From an uncultured Pseudomonadota bacterium (GTDB lineage: Bacteria; Pseudomonadota; Gammaproteobacteria; Methylococcales; Methylomonadaceae): a stretch of DNA of 39,457 bases. The notes beneath the pieces were generated by a model. It did no database searches, had not been told where the DNA came from, and worked only from the letters and a program-made list of their open reading frames with translations. Position numbers and translations under genes: made by a program. Numbering within the stretch: position 1 is the first letter of the stretch; every line of letters starts with the position of its first letter. The stretch spans positions 1-39,457 of the forward strand of contig CAILJB010000124.1 of NCBI GenBank assembly GCA_903834465.1, written 5' to 3'. This document shows positions 14,110-22,983 of the stretch, piece by piece.

Positions 14110-15870
14110 ATGGACGTAAATATTAATATTCCAAACAAAGTTAAATTAAGTCACGAAACTTTATTGCTTCGGCACACCATTGAGTTTGAAGTCGATCGTC
14201 CTATTCAGGCGTGGCAATGGATGAATCAAACTCGTTCTGTTCCCGAGCAAGGTGATTGGGTTCGCCCAGAAGTCAGTGACGCATGGCGGCGTTGTCTTGA
14301 AGATTACAGCTTGCCATTGGGAAATTATGCGAATTGGGATAATTATCCGGTTATTGAATCTGCTGTTGAAAATACGAACCCTGCATCAAATATTGAAGAA
14401 CTGATTAAACATCTCAGTGAGAACTTTCACACATTTTTAAAAGAAGCTGGCGTGATGCTCGTTTTGACAGCTTCTGATGGACGATTACTTTGCGTCATTG
14501 GCGAGCAAAAATTACCGAGTTCTTTTTTAACACGCATGTATGTTGCAGGGGCAAATTGGTCGGAATCGGTTTTAGGTAATAATGGTATTGGCACCGCAGC
14601 GGTGATTAAAAACCCCGTTGCTTTTCAAGGCATGGAGCATTTTTTAAATGTATTGCATCCGTTTACGACGGTTGGTTATCCGCTCCTTGACGAAAACGGT
14701 AAATTAAGAGCTGTCTTGGGTTTAGTGAGCGATCATCAAGAACGGATGAATTCGTTATTTGCGTTTTTGCATTTAATTTGTGTGTTGGTCAATACTAATT
14801 TGCCATTAGCAAAAAATCCGACCGCGCAAGAACGTGTATTGGAAAAAATCCATTTTAGTTCGACAAAAAAATCACCACCTCCACTTAATAATTCCACCAT
14901 TTCCAAAGAATTAGACCAGCTACTTCAAAAAGCGGTGAAGTTGCAAACCCATAAAATCCCCATTTTGGTCACAGGCGAATCGGGTGTGGGTAAAGATCAT
15001 TTTGTGAATTTACTTAAAAATGCAGGTCCTCGAAAAAATGCGCCGTTAGTTGCCATTAACTGTGCTTCCATTCCGCATGATTTGATTGAAAGTGAATTAT
15101 TTGGTTACGAAGCAGGAAGTTTTACCGGCGCGAAATCGAGTGGCAAAGCAGGGAAATTCGTGTTGGCGGACAAAGGTATTTTATTTTTGGATGAAATCGG
15201 TGATATGAGTTTTGATTTGCAATCGACGTTGTTGCGTGTTTTAGAATCGTCTGAATTTACCCCTGTTGGTGGAAATAAGCCGATTCGTGTTGATGTACAA
15301 ATTGTAGCGGCAACTAACGTGCGATTATTGGAAGCAATTGAGGCGGGACGTTTTCGTAGAGACCTTTACTATCGATTAAATGGCGCACAAATTCATTTAC
15401 TACCGTTACGCGATAGACCGGATAAACATTCTATTATTCATAGCATTTTGCAAAAAGAATTGAATGCAATTGCACCAGATGGCGAAATTGAAATTTGTTC
15501 AGAGGTCATTCATTTAATTGACCAACATCCGTGGCCGGGAAATATTCGACAATTGATTAGCGTTATTCGAGCGACGCTTTACACGGCAAGCAGTTCATTT
15601 ATTACGGTTCAAGATTTACCGTTAGATTTTATTTCTGAGTTGAAAGAATACGAAACGAAAGAAAATCCAATTCCTCCCCTGTTTATCTCAACAGTGCCGG
15701 AAGCGATGAGCTTAATGGATTGGGAGTGTCATGCGGTAAAATCTGCGCTCAAAAATTGTGGCGGCAATATCTCTTTAGCCGCCAAAACATTAGGCATTAC
15801 GCGCACCACACTGTATAAAAAAATCGACCGCTTTGGATTGAGTCGGGAAAACGCATTCTTTGTTGATTAA
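14110..15870 (+). CDS. mmoR: Sigma-54-dependent activator of sMMO genes
   Basis: An enhancer-binding protein of 586 residues. An N-terminal sensory region (about residues 60-230, GAF-like, with VMLVLTASDGRLLCVIG and NNGIGTAAVIKNPVAF) resembles AcoR-type activators. The AAA+ domain has Walker A GESGVGKD (289-296), the sigma-54 contact loop, Walker B ILFLDEIGD (357-365) and a RRDLYYRLN arginine-finger segment. A Fis-type helix-turn-helix (GNISLAAKTLGITRTTLYKKI) ends the protein. The contact loop reads GSFTGA instead of the usual GAFTGA. Position behind mmoG and the sigma-54 promoter of mmoX make MmoR the natural assignment. Its stop codon overlaps that of hslO on the other strand. No mmoQ/mmoS two-component pair, as found in Methylococcus, lies in the window. 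Confidence 0.92.
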   Translation: MDVNINIPNKVKLSHETLLLRHTIEFEVDRPIQAWQWMNQTRSVPEQGDWVRPEVSDAWRRCLEDYSLPLGNYANWDNYPVIESAVENTNPASNIEELIKHLSENFHTFLKEAGVMLVLTASDGRLLCVIGEQKLPSSFLTRMYVAGANWSESVLGNNGIGTAAVIKNPVAFQGMEHFLNVLHPFTTVGYPLLDENGKLRAVLGLVSDHQERMNSLFAFLHLICVLVNTNLPLAKNPTAQERVLEKIHFSSTKKSPPPLNNSTISKELDQLLQKAVKLQTHKIPILVTGESGVGKDHFVNLLKNAGPRKNAPLVAINCASIPHDLIESELFGYEAGSFTGAKSSGKAGKFVLADKGILFLDEIGDMSFDLQSTLLRVLESSEFTPVGGNKPIRVDVQIVAATNVRLLEAIEAGRFRRDLYYRLNGAQIHLLPLRDRPDKHSIIHSILQKELNAIAPDGEIEICSEVIHLIDQHPWPGNIRQLISVIRATLYTASSSFITVQDLPLDFISELKEYETKENPIPPLFISTVPEAMSLMDWECHAVKSALKNCGGNISLAAKTLGITRTTLYKKIDRFGLSRENAFFVD

Positions 15871-16709
15871 CCTTGTGATGCTAATAGTGAATCGACATCC
15901 GCGTTATAAAAACGATACGTTTCGTTACAAAATTCACAGGTTACTTCGATGATTTCCTGTTCATTCAAAATGGCATGCAATTCTTCCGCTCCCATCGCGC
16001 GTAAGGTGTTTTCGATTTTAGGGCGTGAACAGGCACATTCAAACTCGACGTTTTCAGCATCAAAAAGTCGCACATCTTCTTCATGAAACAAGCGATGCAA
16101 TAATTCGTGGCAATCCAATTCAAACATTTCTTTTGCGGTCACAGTATTCGCTAAAATTTCAATCGTTTCCCAATCGTTTGGCGTATTTTCTTGCGATGGC
16201 AATTCTTGCAATAATAAACCTGCGGCGTTTTTGTCATCGGCAAATAACCACAAACGAGTTTTTAATTGTTCAGATTGTTCAAAATACATTTGCAGCGCGG
16301 CGGCTAAATTTTCACCTTGCAATGGCACAATGCCTTGATAGGGTTTTCCATTTCCGGTGTCAATTGTTAAGACTAATCGTCCTTGCCCGAATAAATCTGC
16401 TAATGAATCACCTGTAACGGTTTCGTTGCATTTCACTACGCCCCTAATTTTACGTTGATTGGTAGCTTGCGCGACAAGCGTTGAAATCTCACCATCGCTT
16501 TGTGCCTGCATAATGAGCGCACCTTCGAATTTGATGGTTGTCGATAACATTGACACGCAAGCGAGGGATTGTCCTAATTGATTTAAAGCAATTTCTGGCT
16601 GGTGTTGATGTTGTTTTGCGGCTTGCCAACTGTCGGTGAGTTTTACCCATACACCTCGAATACCGTGCTGTTCAAATAAAAAACGTCGTAAACAATCGTG
16701 TTCTTGCAT
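15867..16709 (-). CDS. hslO: Hsp33 redox-activated holdase chaperone
   Basis: A cytoplasmic chaperone that is switched on by oxidative unfolding of its C-terminal zinc domain. The 280-residue protein has the expected N-terminal core (GIRGVWVKLTDSW, GDGEIS replaced by SDGEIS, TVTGDSLADLF) and the four zinc cysteines as CACSRPK and CEFC. It follows trkH by 33 bases on the same strand, so it is probably the third gene of a trkA-trkH-hslO transcript. Its TAA overlaps the mmoR stop on the opposite strand, with no space for a terminator between them. Confidence 0.95.
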   Translation of the reverse strand: MQEHDCLRRFLFEQHGIRGVWVKLTDSWQAAKQHQHQPEIALNQLGQSLACVSMLSTTIKFEGALIMQAQSDGEISTLVAQATNQRKIRGVVKCNETVTGDSLADLFGQGRLVLTIDTGNGKPYQGIVPLQGENLAAALQMYFEQSEQLKTRLWLFADDKNAAGLLLQELPSQENTPNDWETIEILANTVTAKEMFELDCHELLHRLFHEEDVRLFDAENVEFECACSRPKIENTLRAMGAEELHAILNEQEIIEVTCEFCNETYRFYNADVDSLLASQG

Positions 16710-16742
16710 AATTTTTGTTTAAAGTTTGAAATGGAGGAAAGG

Positions 16743-18200
16743 TTATTTACGCCAAAATTCAGGCACAAACAAAATGACAATTGAGAAAATTTGCACGCGC
16801 CCAAGTAACATAGCAAACGTACAAACAGCCGTTTGGAAATCGCTTAATACACCGTAATTACTGGCAGGACCGACTAAATTAAGACCTGGGCCAGCGTTAT
16901 TAAAGCACGCAATGATTGCCGAAAAAGAGGTAATAAAATCCAATCCGCTAAATAACATTGTGAACACTAATGCCACAATACACATGAAATATAAAAAAAT
17001 GAATCCCGTTACCGAAGCCACAATATTTTCATTGATAACATTGCCGCCAATTTTTAACGGTTTGAAGGCATAAGGGTGAATGAATTTGAACATTTCTAAG
17101 CGCGCTTGTTTCATTAAAATAATACTGCGTATCATACGAATACCGCCACCTGTAGAGCCTGTCGATACCGAAATACAACTTAAAAATAACATCCACATCG
17201 GCACAAAAATGGGCCACTGATTAAAATCTTGAGTCATAAAACCAGAAGTAGTTGCAACGGTAACTAAATTAAACGTGGCATGACGCAAACAAGTGAAAAA
17301 ATCAGGATAAGTGTCATTGTGCCACAATACGCCTGCCGCGAGTACACAGCTACTGAGAATGACAAATAACACGCCGCGTACTTCGATGTCTTTAACATAA
17401 GGCGAAAAAGAACCTTTTTTCATTGCCAAAAAATGCGTGGCAAAATTCATCGCAGAAATCAATTGAAATACGGTCAACACGATTTCAATTTGCAACGAAT
17501 TGAAAAAACCAATGCTCGCGTCATGTGTTGAAAATCCACCTAAACTCATCGCCGCAAAAGCGTGACAAATGGAATCAAACCAACTCATTCCCGCTAAGTT
17601 CAACGAAATAATACAGATAATTGTAATGATTACATACGCAGTCCATAGCGATTTTGCGACTTGCGCGACGCGTGGAGACATATCAGATTCTTTGACCGCG
17701 CCTGGCGATTCGGATTTAAATAATTGCATTCCGCCCACGCCCAATATTGGTAAAACTGCTACAGCGAAAACAATAATTCCCATACCGCCAAACCATGTTA
17801 ATTCATGTCGCCAGAGGTTAATTGACATAGGTAAGTTATCGATACCACTGAAAATAGTTCCACCTGTTGTGGTCAGTGCTGAAATGACTTCAAAATACGC
17901 ATCAACAAATTTAAGTTCAGGTAATTGCAACATAAATGGCAATGTACAAAATAAAGACGCTAATGACCAACACATTGTGACTAATAAAAAGCCACCTTGT
18001 TTAGATACTTTTTTGGGCGCATTTTGGGTAACAAAAAACATCAAAAAACCCGTAAGCAGTGTTATCGCTGTGCCTTCATAAAAAGCAGATGTTGCACCGT
18101 CTTCAGCGATTTTTGAAGTTATTAAACAAGTCGCCATCAAGCCACTAAACCCCATAATGACAACGCCGAGAATATGCACAATGGTAAAAATTGAACTCAT
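16743..18200 (-). CDS. trkH: Trk potassium uptake membrane subunit
   Basis: The potassium channel-like subunit of the Trk system; it works with the TrkA ring and the membrane potential. The 485-residue protein is strongly hydrophobic with four repeated pore regions whose filter segments read TTTGGTIF, the AAMSLGGFST helix end, TTSGFMT and ACFNNAGPG. The gene starts ten bases after trkA with AAGG as ribosome site. The order trkA-trkH on one transcript gives both parts of the transporter from one mRNA. Confidence 0.95.
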   Translation of the reverse strand: MSSIFTIVHILGVVIMGFSGLMATCLITSKIAEDGATSAFYEGTAITLLTGFLMFFVTQNAPKKVSKQGGFLLVTMCWSLASLFCTLPFMLQLPELKFVDAYFEVISALTTTGGTIFSGIDNLPMSINLWRHELTWFGGMGIIVFAVAVLPILGVGGMQLFKSESPGAVKESDMSPRVAQVAKSLWTAYVIITIICIISLNLAGMSWFDSICHAFAAMSLGGFSTHDASIGFFNSLQIEIVLTVFQLISAMNFATHFLAMKKGSFSPYVKDIEVRGVLFVILSSCVLAAGVLWHNDTYPDFFTCLRHATFNLVTVATTSGFMTQDFNQWPIFVPMWMLFLSCISVSTGSTGGGIRMIRSIILMKQARLEMFKFIHPYAFKPLKIGGNVINENIVASVTGFIFLYFMCIVALVFTMLFSGLDFITSFSAIIACFNNAGPGLNLVGPASNYGVLSDFQTAVCTFAMLLGRVQIFSIVILFVPEFWRK

Positions 18201-18209
18201 CGGATAGCC

Positions 18210-19577
18210 TTAATTTTTAATCGGTTGAAAAGATTTTTCGATATAAGGAATCAATTTTTTATCCATCGCAAACATAATGACATGGTCATCTTCTTTGAAA
18301 ACCGTATCGTGATGAATGGCAATCACTTCTTCATCACGAATTAAAGCTCCCATTACGATACCGTCAGGAAATTTAATGGAATCAACCCGTTTACCTACAA
18401 CCGAATCATCACGTCCGTTATGATGCGCGACGGCTTCAATCGCTTCGGCTGTGCCACCACAAAGCGAACTCACTTCAGCCACATCGCCCTTACGAACATG
18501 TTTTAAAATACTGCCCAATGTTTCTTGATTTGGTAAAACCGCTACGTCGATATTCGTACCTGCTAATAATTTGAGGTAAGAATTATGATTAAGTAAACAA
18601 ATGGTTTTTCGTGCGCCCAGATTTTTTGCCAAAGACGCAGAAATAATATTTACGCCATCGTTATCGGTAATCGCACAAAATAAATCGGTTTCTTTAATCG
18701 ATTCATCCAGCAACAATTTTTCGTCAGCACTGTCGCCAAGTAAAACGACGGTTTTATCTAAATCGTTGGCGATTTTTTTAGCACGACGGGGATTTTTTTC
18801 GATGATTTTAACTTGATGTTTATCTTCTAATGCTAATGCCAAACGTTTGCCAATATGACCACCACCGGCAATGATGATACGTTTAATGGGAGCTTCTAAT
18901 TTGCCTAATTCTTCTAAAACACGTCGAACTTCTTTGCGGGGCGCGACAAAAAATACTTCGTCTCCGGTTTCTATCGTCGCTTCGCCATTCACGCATAATT
19001 GTTCACCTTGGCGAAAAATAGCAACGACGCGCGTTTTACCATTTACCAAACGTTCTTTGAGGGTTTTAATTTTTTTGCCCGTTAAAATCCCGTTCGCAAC
19101 GACTTTCACCGAAAACAAACGCACTAAACCGTTCGCAAATTCGGATACTTGCAACACACCAGGAAATTCGATGAGGTTGCGAATCGAATTCATCACAATT
19201 TGTTCAGGGCTAATGACAATATCGACCGGAATGCCTTTTGGACTGAACAAACGCGGATGTTTTAGATAATCAATGGCGCGAACCCGTGCAATGGTTTTGG
19301 GTTTAGAATACAGCGCGTTAATGATTAAACACGCCAACATATTGGTTTCGTCACGATCGGTAACGGCAATCACCATATCCATTGAACTAATCCCAGCCTG
19401 CTCTAATACGCTAGGATGCGCGGCATTACCGGTTACGGTAGCAATATCGAAACGCTCTTTTAAGGCTTCGAGTAAATCAGTCCGAAAATCAACGACCACA
19501 ATATCGTTTTCTTCACTGGCTAGGGCTTCGGCAACAGAGGAACCTGTCACGCCCGCGCCGAGAATGAGTATTTTCAT
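18210..19577 (-). CDS. trkA: Trk system NAD-binding regulatory subunit
   Basis: A cytoplasmic protein that binds NAD(H) and nucleotides and gates TrkH. The 455-residue protein has two copies of the RCK layout: Rossmann folds starting MKILILGAGVTGSSVAEAL and IIIAGGGHIGKRLALAL, each followed by a TrkA_C domain. The ATG at 19577 is preferred over a GTG five codons upstream because the family begins MKIxILGAG. It is divergent from mrcB, with about 150 bases between them, and heads a likely trkA-trkH-hslO operon. Confidence 0.95.
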   Translation of the reverse strand: MKILILGAGVTGSSVAEALASEENDIVVVDFRTDLLEALKERFDIATVTGNAAHPSVLEQAGISSMDMVIAVTDRDETNMLACLIINALYSKPKTIARVRAIDYLKHPRLFSPKGIPVDIVISPEQIVMNSIRNLIEFPGVLQVSEFANGLVRLFSVKVVANGILTGKKIKTLKERLVNGKTRVVAIFRQGEQLCVNGEATIETGDEVFFVAPRKEVRRVLEELGKLEAPIKRIIIAGGGHIGKRLALALEDKHQVKIIEKNPRRAKKIANDLDKTVVLLGDSADEKLLLDESIKETDLFCAITDNDGVNIISASLAKNLGARKTICLLNHNSYLKLLAGTNIDVAVLPNQETLGSILKHVRKGDVAEVSSLCGGTAEAIEAVAHHNGRDDSVVGKRVDSIKFPDGIVMGALIRDEEVIAIHHDTVFKEDDHVIMFAMDKKLIPYIEKSFQPIKN

Positions 19578-19673
19578 GGGGTAAGAATCCACGCAAAGTT
19601 AATTGAAGGCGCGAATTTTACCTAAGTTTGTAATTTTAACCAGTGAAATCAACTTGATTTTGCTTGTGGCGGT

Positions 19674-19703
19674 TTGGTAGCGGTTACATCAAAATGCTAT
19701 GAT
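19674..19703 (+). promoter_or_regulatory. Putative promoter of mrcB
   Basis: TATGAT (19698-19703) lies 18 bp after TTGGTA (19674-19679). Both hexamers match the sigma-70 consensus moderately, and the position about 30 bases before the ATG of mrcB fits. Only the -10 is convincing. Confidence 0.35.
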
Positions 19704-19731
19704 TAGCCAATTTTAACAATTATGTGTCCTT

Positions 19732-22083
19732 ATGGCAGAAAGAAGAAAACGCAGTGGTTCGCGCTACGAGCAAGCGTCGCGGCAACGTAAAAACAAAAGA
19801 AGTTCCTTTCCTTGGTTTAGCAGTCTATTTTTGATTGCACTGGGAATTGGTGGCTTCTTTTTGTTTAGTTATTTGGGATATTTAGATTATCACGTTCGCA
19901 AACAATTTGAAGGCAAACGTTGGGCAATTCCGGCGCGAGTATATGCAAGTCCAGTTGAGCTTTACGCGGGCTATAATATGAATGCCGCGCAGTTTGAATC
20001 GGTGCTAAAAACCCTGCATTATCGAAATGATACGAACTTAACAGCGGAAGCTTCTTACGTTAAAAAGAATTCACAAATTACGCTTAAAACGCGCCCGTTT
20101 AATTTCTGGGATTCGCCACAAGAAAGCAGTTTGATTCGCTTAAATTTTAATGAATCGAGTGTGGAAAGTATCACCGATTTGGGAAAACAAGGTACAGACA
20201 TTGCGTTATTACGCATGGATCCGGCGCAAATTGGCACGTTATATCCACGCATTAAAGAAGATCGTGTGCTAATTAAATTGCAAGAAGCTCCACCAATGTT
20301 GATTAAGGCATTGCTTGCGTCTGAAGATAGGGATTTTTATCACCATTTTGGGTTGTCACCACGCGGCATTGCTCGCGCGATGTTAGCGAATTTAAAAGCC
20401 GGTGGCATGGTGCAAGGTGGCAGTACGATTACACAGCAATTGGTGAAAAATTTTTATCTCAGTTCAGAACGTAAATTAACGCGCAAAATTAACGAAGCGT
20501 TTATGGCGTTGATTTTGGAATATCACTACAGCAAAGATGAAATTTTAGAAGCCTATTTGAACGAAATTTATTTGGGACAAAACGGCAACAGTGCGGTGCA
20601 TGGTTTTGGTTTGGCGAGTGAATTTTATTTTAATAGCACGCTCAAAGATTTACCGTTGCATCAAATCGTTTCATTAGTAGCGTTAGTGCGCGGACCTTCG
20701 TATTACGACCCGCGTCGCGCCGCAGACAGAGCATTGCAACGCCGTAATTTGATTTTAGATGAAATGGCGAATGCTCAAGCAATTACCGCTAAACAAGCCA
20801 CTGACGCAAAAGCTAAACCTTTAGGCGTAATTACTAATGCAAACCGTTCAGCGAATGCGTATCCGTATTTTATGGATTTGGTGAAACGGCAATTAAGTCA
20901 AGAATACCGCGAAGAAGATTTAACCTCGGAAGGATTGAGTATTTTCACCACGCTCGACACGCGCGTTCAAGATACGCTCGAACAAACAGTGAAAACTCAA
21001 CTTACGCAACTTGAAAAATTACCCAATACCAGCGAATTGGAAGCGGCGGCTGTTGTGACACGCCGTGACAGCGGTGAAATTGCGGCATTGACCAGCGGAC
21101 GCGAAGTGGTGTCGTCAGGTTTTAATCGCGCTTTAGATGCGGTGCGCCCGATTGGATCATTGGTTAAACCGGTGATTTATTTAACCGCATTGAGTAACCC
21201 GAAAAAATACACCATTACCACAACTGTCAGTGATACGGAAATTGTCGTGCCAAATAAAGGCAGTGAACCGTGGATTCCGAAAAATTATGATCACCGTGAA
21301 CACGGCAATGTCAGTTTACATCAAGCCTTGGCGCATTCGTACAATTTAGCGACCGTGCGAATTGGTATGGATGTCGGCGTAAATAACGTCATTGAAACAT
21401 TGCGAAACATGGGCGTGACGCGAGAAGTGGAATCATTCCCGTCATTCTTACTCGGTTCAGCGCAACTCACACCGATGGATGTCACGCAAATGTATCAAAC
21501 GCTTGCAGGCGATGGATTTTTAAGTCGTTTAAAAGCTATTCGCGCCGTGGTGTCTGCGAAAGGTGAACGCTTACAAAGTTATCCCTTTATTGTCAAACAA
21601 GCGGTTGACCCAGCGGTCGCGTATATTGTGAACACCATGTTGCAAGAAGTGATGACCGAAGGCACAGGACACAAAGCCTATGACGTTTTTCCGAAAAATT
21701 ACGGTTTAGTCGGTAAAACAGGCACGACTAATGACGCAAAAGATAGTTGGTTTGCGGGCTATTCAGGCGATTATTTATCTGTGGTTTGGGTGGGGCGTGA
21801 TGATAATAAACCCGCCGGTTTAACGGGCGCGACCGGTGCGTTGCCGGTTTGGCTTTCGCTCATGAAACAAATCTCGACGCAGCCGGTGAATTTGATTGCC
21901 CCAGATAATATCAAAATGGCGGCTGCAAACAGTTGTTCTAGCTCTCGCCGTTATCCTTATATCGCGGGTTCTGAACCCCGCTCTGCAAGTTGTGATGAAG
22001 GGCTGGGGTATTTCGTTCCCGATATGGGGAATTCTACCGCACCCGTTGATTCGTCTGTGGACGAATTGCCCGACAATTTTTAA
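19732..22083 (+). CDS. mrcB: Bifunctional penicillin-binding protein 1B
   Basis: A class A peptidoglycan synthase that polymerises glycan strands and cross-links them in the periplasm. The 783-residue protein has a basic cytoplasmic start, one membrane helix (about residues 29-50), a UB2H-like region, a glycosyltransferase 51 domain with the catalytic Glu198 in EDRDFYHHFG and QGGSTITQQ, and a transpeptidase domain with the serine in GSLVKP (Ser476, Lys479), SYN and KTGTTND. All catalytic motifs are intact. PBP1B rather than PBP1A is chosen from the UB2H-like insert and the 780-residue size. lolA follows 24 bases downstream. Confidence 0.93.
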   Translation: MAERRKRSGSRYEQASRQRKNKRSSFPWFSSLFLIALGIGGFFLFSYLGYLDYHVRKQFEGKRWAIPARVYASPVELYAGYNMNAAQFESVLKTLHYRNDTNLTAEASYVKKNSQITLKTRPFNFWDSPQESSLIRLNFNESSVESITDLGKQGTDIALLRMDPAQIGTLYPRIKEDRVLIKLQEAPPMLIKALLASEDRDFYHHFGLSPRGIARAMLANLKAGGMVQGGSTITQQLVKNFYLSSERKLTRKINEAFMALILEYHYSKDEILEAYLNEIYLGQNGNSAVHGFGLASEFYFNSTLKDLPLHQIVSLVALVRGPSYYDPRRAADRALQRRNLILDEMANAQAITAKQATDAKAKPLGVITNANRSANAYPYFMDLVKRQLSQEYREEDLTSEGLSIFTTLDTRVQDTLEQTVKTQLTQLEKLPNTSELEAAAVVTRRDSGEIAALTSGREVVSSGFNRALDAVRPIGSLVKPVIYLTALSNPKKYTITTTVSDTEIVVPNKGSEPWIPKNYDHREHGNVSLHQALAHSYNLATVRIGMDVGVNNVIETLRNMGVTREVESFPSFLLGSAQLTPMDVTQMYQTLAGDGFLSRLKAIRAVVSAKGERLQSYPFIVKQAVDPAVAYIVNTMLQEVMTEGTGHKAYDVFPKNYGLVGKTGTTNDAKDSWFAGYSGDYLSVVWVGRDDNKPAGLTGATGALPVWLSLMKQISTQPVNLIAPDNIKMAAANSCSSSRRYPYIAGSEPRSASCDEGLGYFVPDMGNSTAPVDSSVDELPDNF

Positions 22084-22107
22084 CCGTTTTTATTTGAGAA
22101 AAAGTTT

Positions 22108-22737
22108 ATGAAAAAAACACGTTGGCTTGTTGCCGCGTTATTGAGTGTGACCAGTTTGATTGCCGCGGCTGAAGATGTGCCGGTGAAACAGTTAAAAGCC
22201 TTTTTAAGTTCGACGAAAACCATTACCGCGAATTTTAAACAGGTGTTAATTAACGAAGCGGGCGACCCTTTTCAAACCAGTTCAGGGCTATTTTATTTGC
22301 AACGTCCGGGGAAATTTCGTTGGGATTACACCAAGCCGTTTCAACAGCAAATTATTTCCACAACGGGCAAAGTGTGGTTTTACGATACCGATTTGGAACA
22401 AGTGACGATTAAAAAATTAGAGGAGTCGGTGGGTTCAACGCCAGCGTTATTGTTAAGTGGCGATGTGCCGTTAGAAGATAATTACAATATCGAGCAACAA
22501 GGTTCAGAAGGCGATATGCACTGGGTGAAACTTGTGCCGAAAAGCCAAGACAGCACGTTTAAATATGTATTGATTGGTTTGGAAAAAGGCGTTTTAAGCG
22601 GCATGCAGCTCAATGATAATTTTGGGCAATTAACGCGCATTTATTTTTCCAACGTAAAACTCAATCAAGTAGTTAATCCAGATTTGTTTGAATTTAAAGC
22701 TCCAAGCGGTGTGGACGTGTTCTCAGAAGAAAAATGA
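22108..22737 (+). CDS. lolA: Outer-membrane lipoprotein carrier protein
   Basis: A periplasmic shuttle that carries lipoproteins from the LolCDE complex to the outer membrane. The 209-residue protein begins with a signal peptide (MKKTRWLVAALLSVTSLIAAA, then EDVPV) and shows LolA hallmarks TITANFKQ, FYLQRPGKFRWDYTKPFQQ and GKVWFYDTDLEQVTIKK. The hydrophobic groove residues are spread over the half-barrel. It lies behind mrcB with a 24-base gap and is probably read from the same transcript. I see no ftsK next to it, which is where lolA often sits. Confidence 0.94.
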   Translation: MKKTRWLVAALLSVTSLIAAAEDVPVKQLKAFLSSTKTITANFKQVLINEAGDPFQTSSGLFYLQRPGKFRWDYTKPFQQQIISTTGKVWFYDTDLEQVTIKKLEESVGSTPALLLSGDVPLEDNYNIEQQGSEGDMHWVKLVPKSQDSTFKYVLIGLEKGVLSGMQLNDNFGQLTRIYFSNVKLNQVVNPDLFEFKAPSGVDVFSEEK

Positions 22738-22875
22738 TTTGTCGCTTTCTGTGTAAAAGTAAAAAAATGTTGTTTTTTATCGACAGTATTTTATTGTTTT
22801 TGTTTTTCATTACTTATTGGGCATTACTTATTGATAAATAAGATAATATTTTTTTATAAAAAATGGCGTTAAAAC

Positions 22876-22904
22876 TTGTATGGAAATAATTTTGCTGTTA
22901 TTAT
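22876..22904 (+). promoter_or_regulatory. Promoter of the outer-membrane protein gene
   Basis: TTGTAT (22876-22881), a 17-bp spacer and TATTAT (22899-22904) form a good sigma-70 promoter, with a leader of about 75 bases before the gene at 22984. A 12-bp direct repeat, CATTACTTATTG, occurs twice at 22808-22819 and 22822-22833, about 45 bp upstream of the -35. Confidence 0.55.
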
Positions 22905-22983
22905 CGCCACCGTGAAATGAGTTTTGTTGCATAAAAACAAATTTTAAACTTTTAACCCACAGCGATTTACTGAGGATAACAAT

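Noticed and set aside
16025-16417. 130-codon plus-strand frame inside hslO
   Set aside because: Shadow of the conserved Hsp33 gene on the other strand; composition not protein-like.
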